From: Betaproteobacteria bacterium
Lineage (GTDB): Bacteria; Pseudomonadota; Gammaproteobacteria; Burkholderiales; SG8-39
NCBI GenBank assembly: GCA_004298295.1
Contig: SCUH01000305.1
Location: 1-6,157, forward strand
DNA: 6,157 nucleotides
Direction of reading: 5' to 3'
Below the pieces are notes generated by a model, which was not told the DNA's origin, ran no database searches, and saw only the letters and a list, made by a program, of their open reading frames with translations. Each line of letters starts with the position of its first letter. Within the stretch, counting starts at the first letter, position 1. A program made the position numbers and the translations under genes. Shown one piece after another: positions 5,779 through 6,157 of the stretch.

Positions 5779-6157
5779 CGCAGACACTGGACCTTGTTGC
5801 CATGGCGCTGGTGGGCGTCGGCATCGCGGTGGCGCTGGGGGCGCTGCAGCCCGCGTTCCGGCTGATCGCGGAGATGCCCTCGAAACCGCTGCAGCGCCAG
5901 TGGCAGGTGCTGGCGGCGCTGATCGGCGTCTTGGTCATCGGCTACATCGCGTACTCGGTGCTGTTTTTCGGCCGTCACGAGGCGTTGCGCGATCTCCTGG
6001 CGCCCGCGATGTTCCTGCTCGGCGCCCTCTTCGTGCTGCTGGTGACGCGGCTCGCGCTGTCGACCGCGCACGACGTGCAGCGCGTGGCGATGCTGGAGCA
6101 CGAGAACATCACCGACGCGCTCACCGGACTGCGCAACCGGCGCTTCCTCGACCTGCG
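5775..6157 (+). CDS. Membrane-anchored GGDEF (diguanylate cyclase-like) protein, 5' part only
   Basis: An ATG overlapping the previous stop (ATGA, 5775-5778) opens a frame that runs off the window end after 127 complete codons. Residues about 7-28, 44-65 and 74-95 are three hydrophobic stretches that look like transmembrane helices. A short amphipathic linker (about 99-113) follows, then DALTGLRNRRFLDL (114-127). D-x-LTGLxNRR is the characteristic start of GGDEF domains, which make cyclic di-GMP. The signature GGDEF loop itself lies beyond the window, so whether it is an active cyclase or a degenerate one cannot be judged. No clear Shine-Dalgarno site is seen; translation is probably coupled to the peptidase gene. 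A three-helix membrane sensor before the GGDEF domain suggests signal input at the inner membrane. I see no functional tie to the metabolic genes apart from the overlap. Confidence 0.85.
   Translation, partial: MTQTLDLVAMALVGVGIAVALGALQPAFRLIAEMPSKPLQRQWQVLAALIGVLVIGYIAYSVLFFGRHEALRDLLAPAMFLLGALFVLLVTRLALSTAHDVQRVAMLEHENITDALTGLRNRRFLDL

Noticed and set aside
1..6157. tRNA, rRNA, CRISPR array, riboswitch, transposase gene or phage attachment site
   Set aside because: No tRNA-like cloverleaf, direct-repeat array, or transposase or integrase motif was seen on either strand. Apart from the hairpin region the window is essentially all coding.

Overview
This is a very GC-rich, gene-dense window with third codon positions dominated by G and C and almost no intergenic DNA. 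Codon usage and protein styles suggest a proteobacterium, most likely a betaproteobacterium of the Burkholderiales/Rhodocyclales type. That placement is an inference from general appearance, not from a marker gene. All eight supported genes lie on the + strand. Both window ends cut through genes.

Region 1 (1-1090) encodes a nitrile hydratase (NHase) / thiocyanate hydrolase (SCNase) family enzyme. It has the end of a beta N-half-like subunit (stop at 147), a separate SH3-like beta C-half subunit (135-473, GTG start) and an alpha/gamma-type metal subunit with a cobalt-type CTLCSC claw (470-1090, TTG start). The beta chain is thus split over two overlapping genes, as in thiocyanate hydrolase scnB-scnA-scnC and unlike textbook two-subunit nitrile hydratases.

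Region 2 (1074-1126) is a perfect 21-bp inverted repeat with an 11-nt loop. It contains the stop codon of the metal subunit and the start codon of pxpB. It looks like a dispersed REP/MITE-type hairpin captured between two genes, and it is the only real gap in the window.

Region 3 (1124-3566) is pxpB-pxpC-pxpA, the prokaryotic ATP-dependent 5-oxoprolinase, which converts 5-oxo-L-proline to L-glutamate.

Region 4 (3563-5778) encodes a class II (YqjM/XenA-like) old yellow enzyme and a DUF2817 M14-like metallopeptidase. Region 5 (5775-6157) is the start of a membrane-anchored GGDEF protein, cut by the window end.

Every junction except the hairpin is a stop/start overlap (13 nt between the first two genes, then TTGA, ATGA, ATGA, ATGA, GTGA and ATGA). 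The window therefore reads as one or two translationally coupled operons. No promoter, rho-independent terminator, RNA gene or CRISPR array was recognised. The most noteworthy points are the split, three-gene NHase/SCNase-like enzyme of unknown substrate and the hairpin that buries the pxpB start codon.
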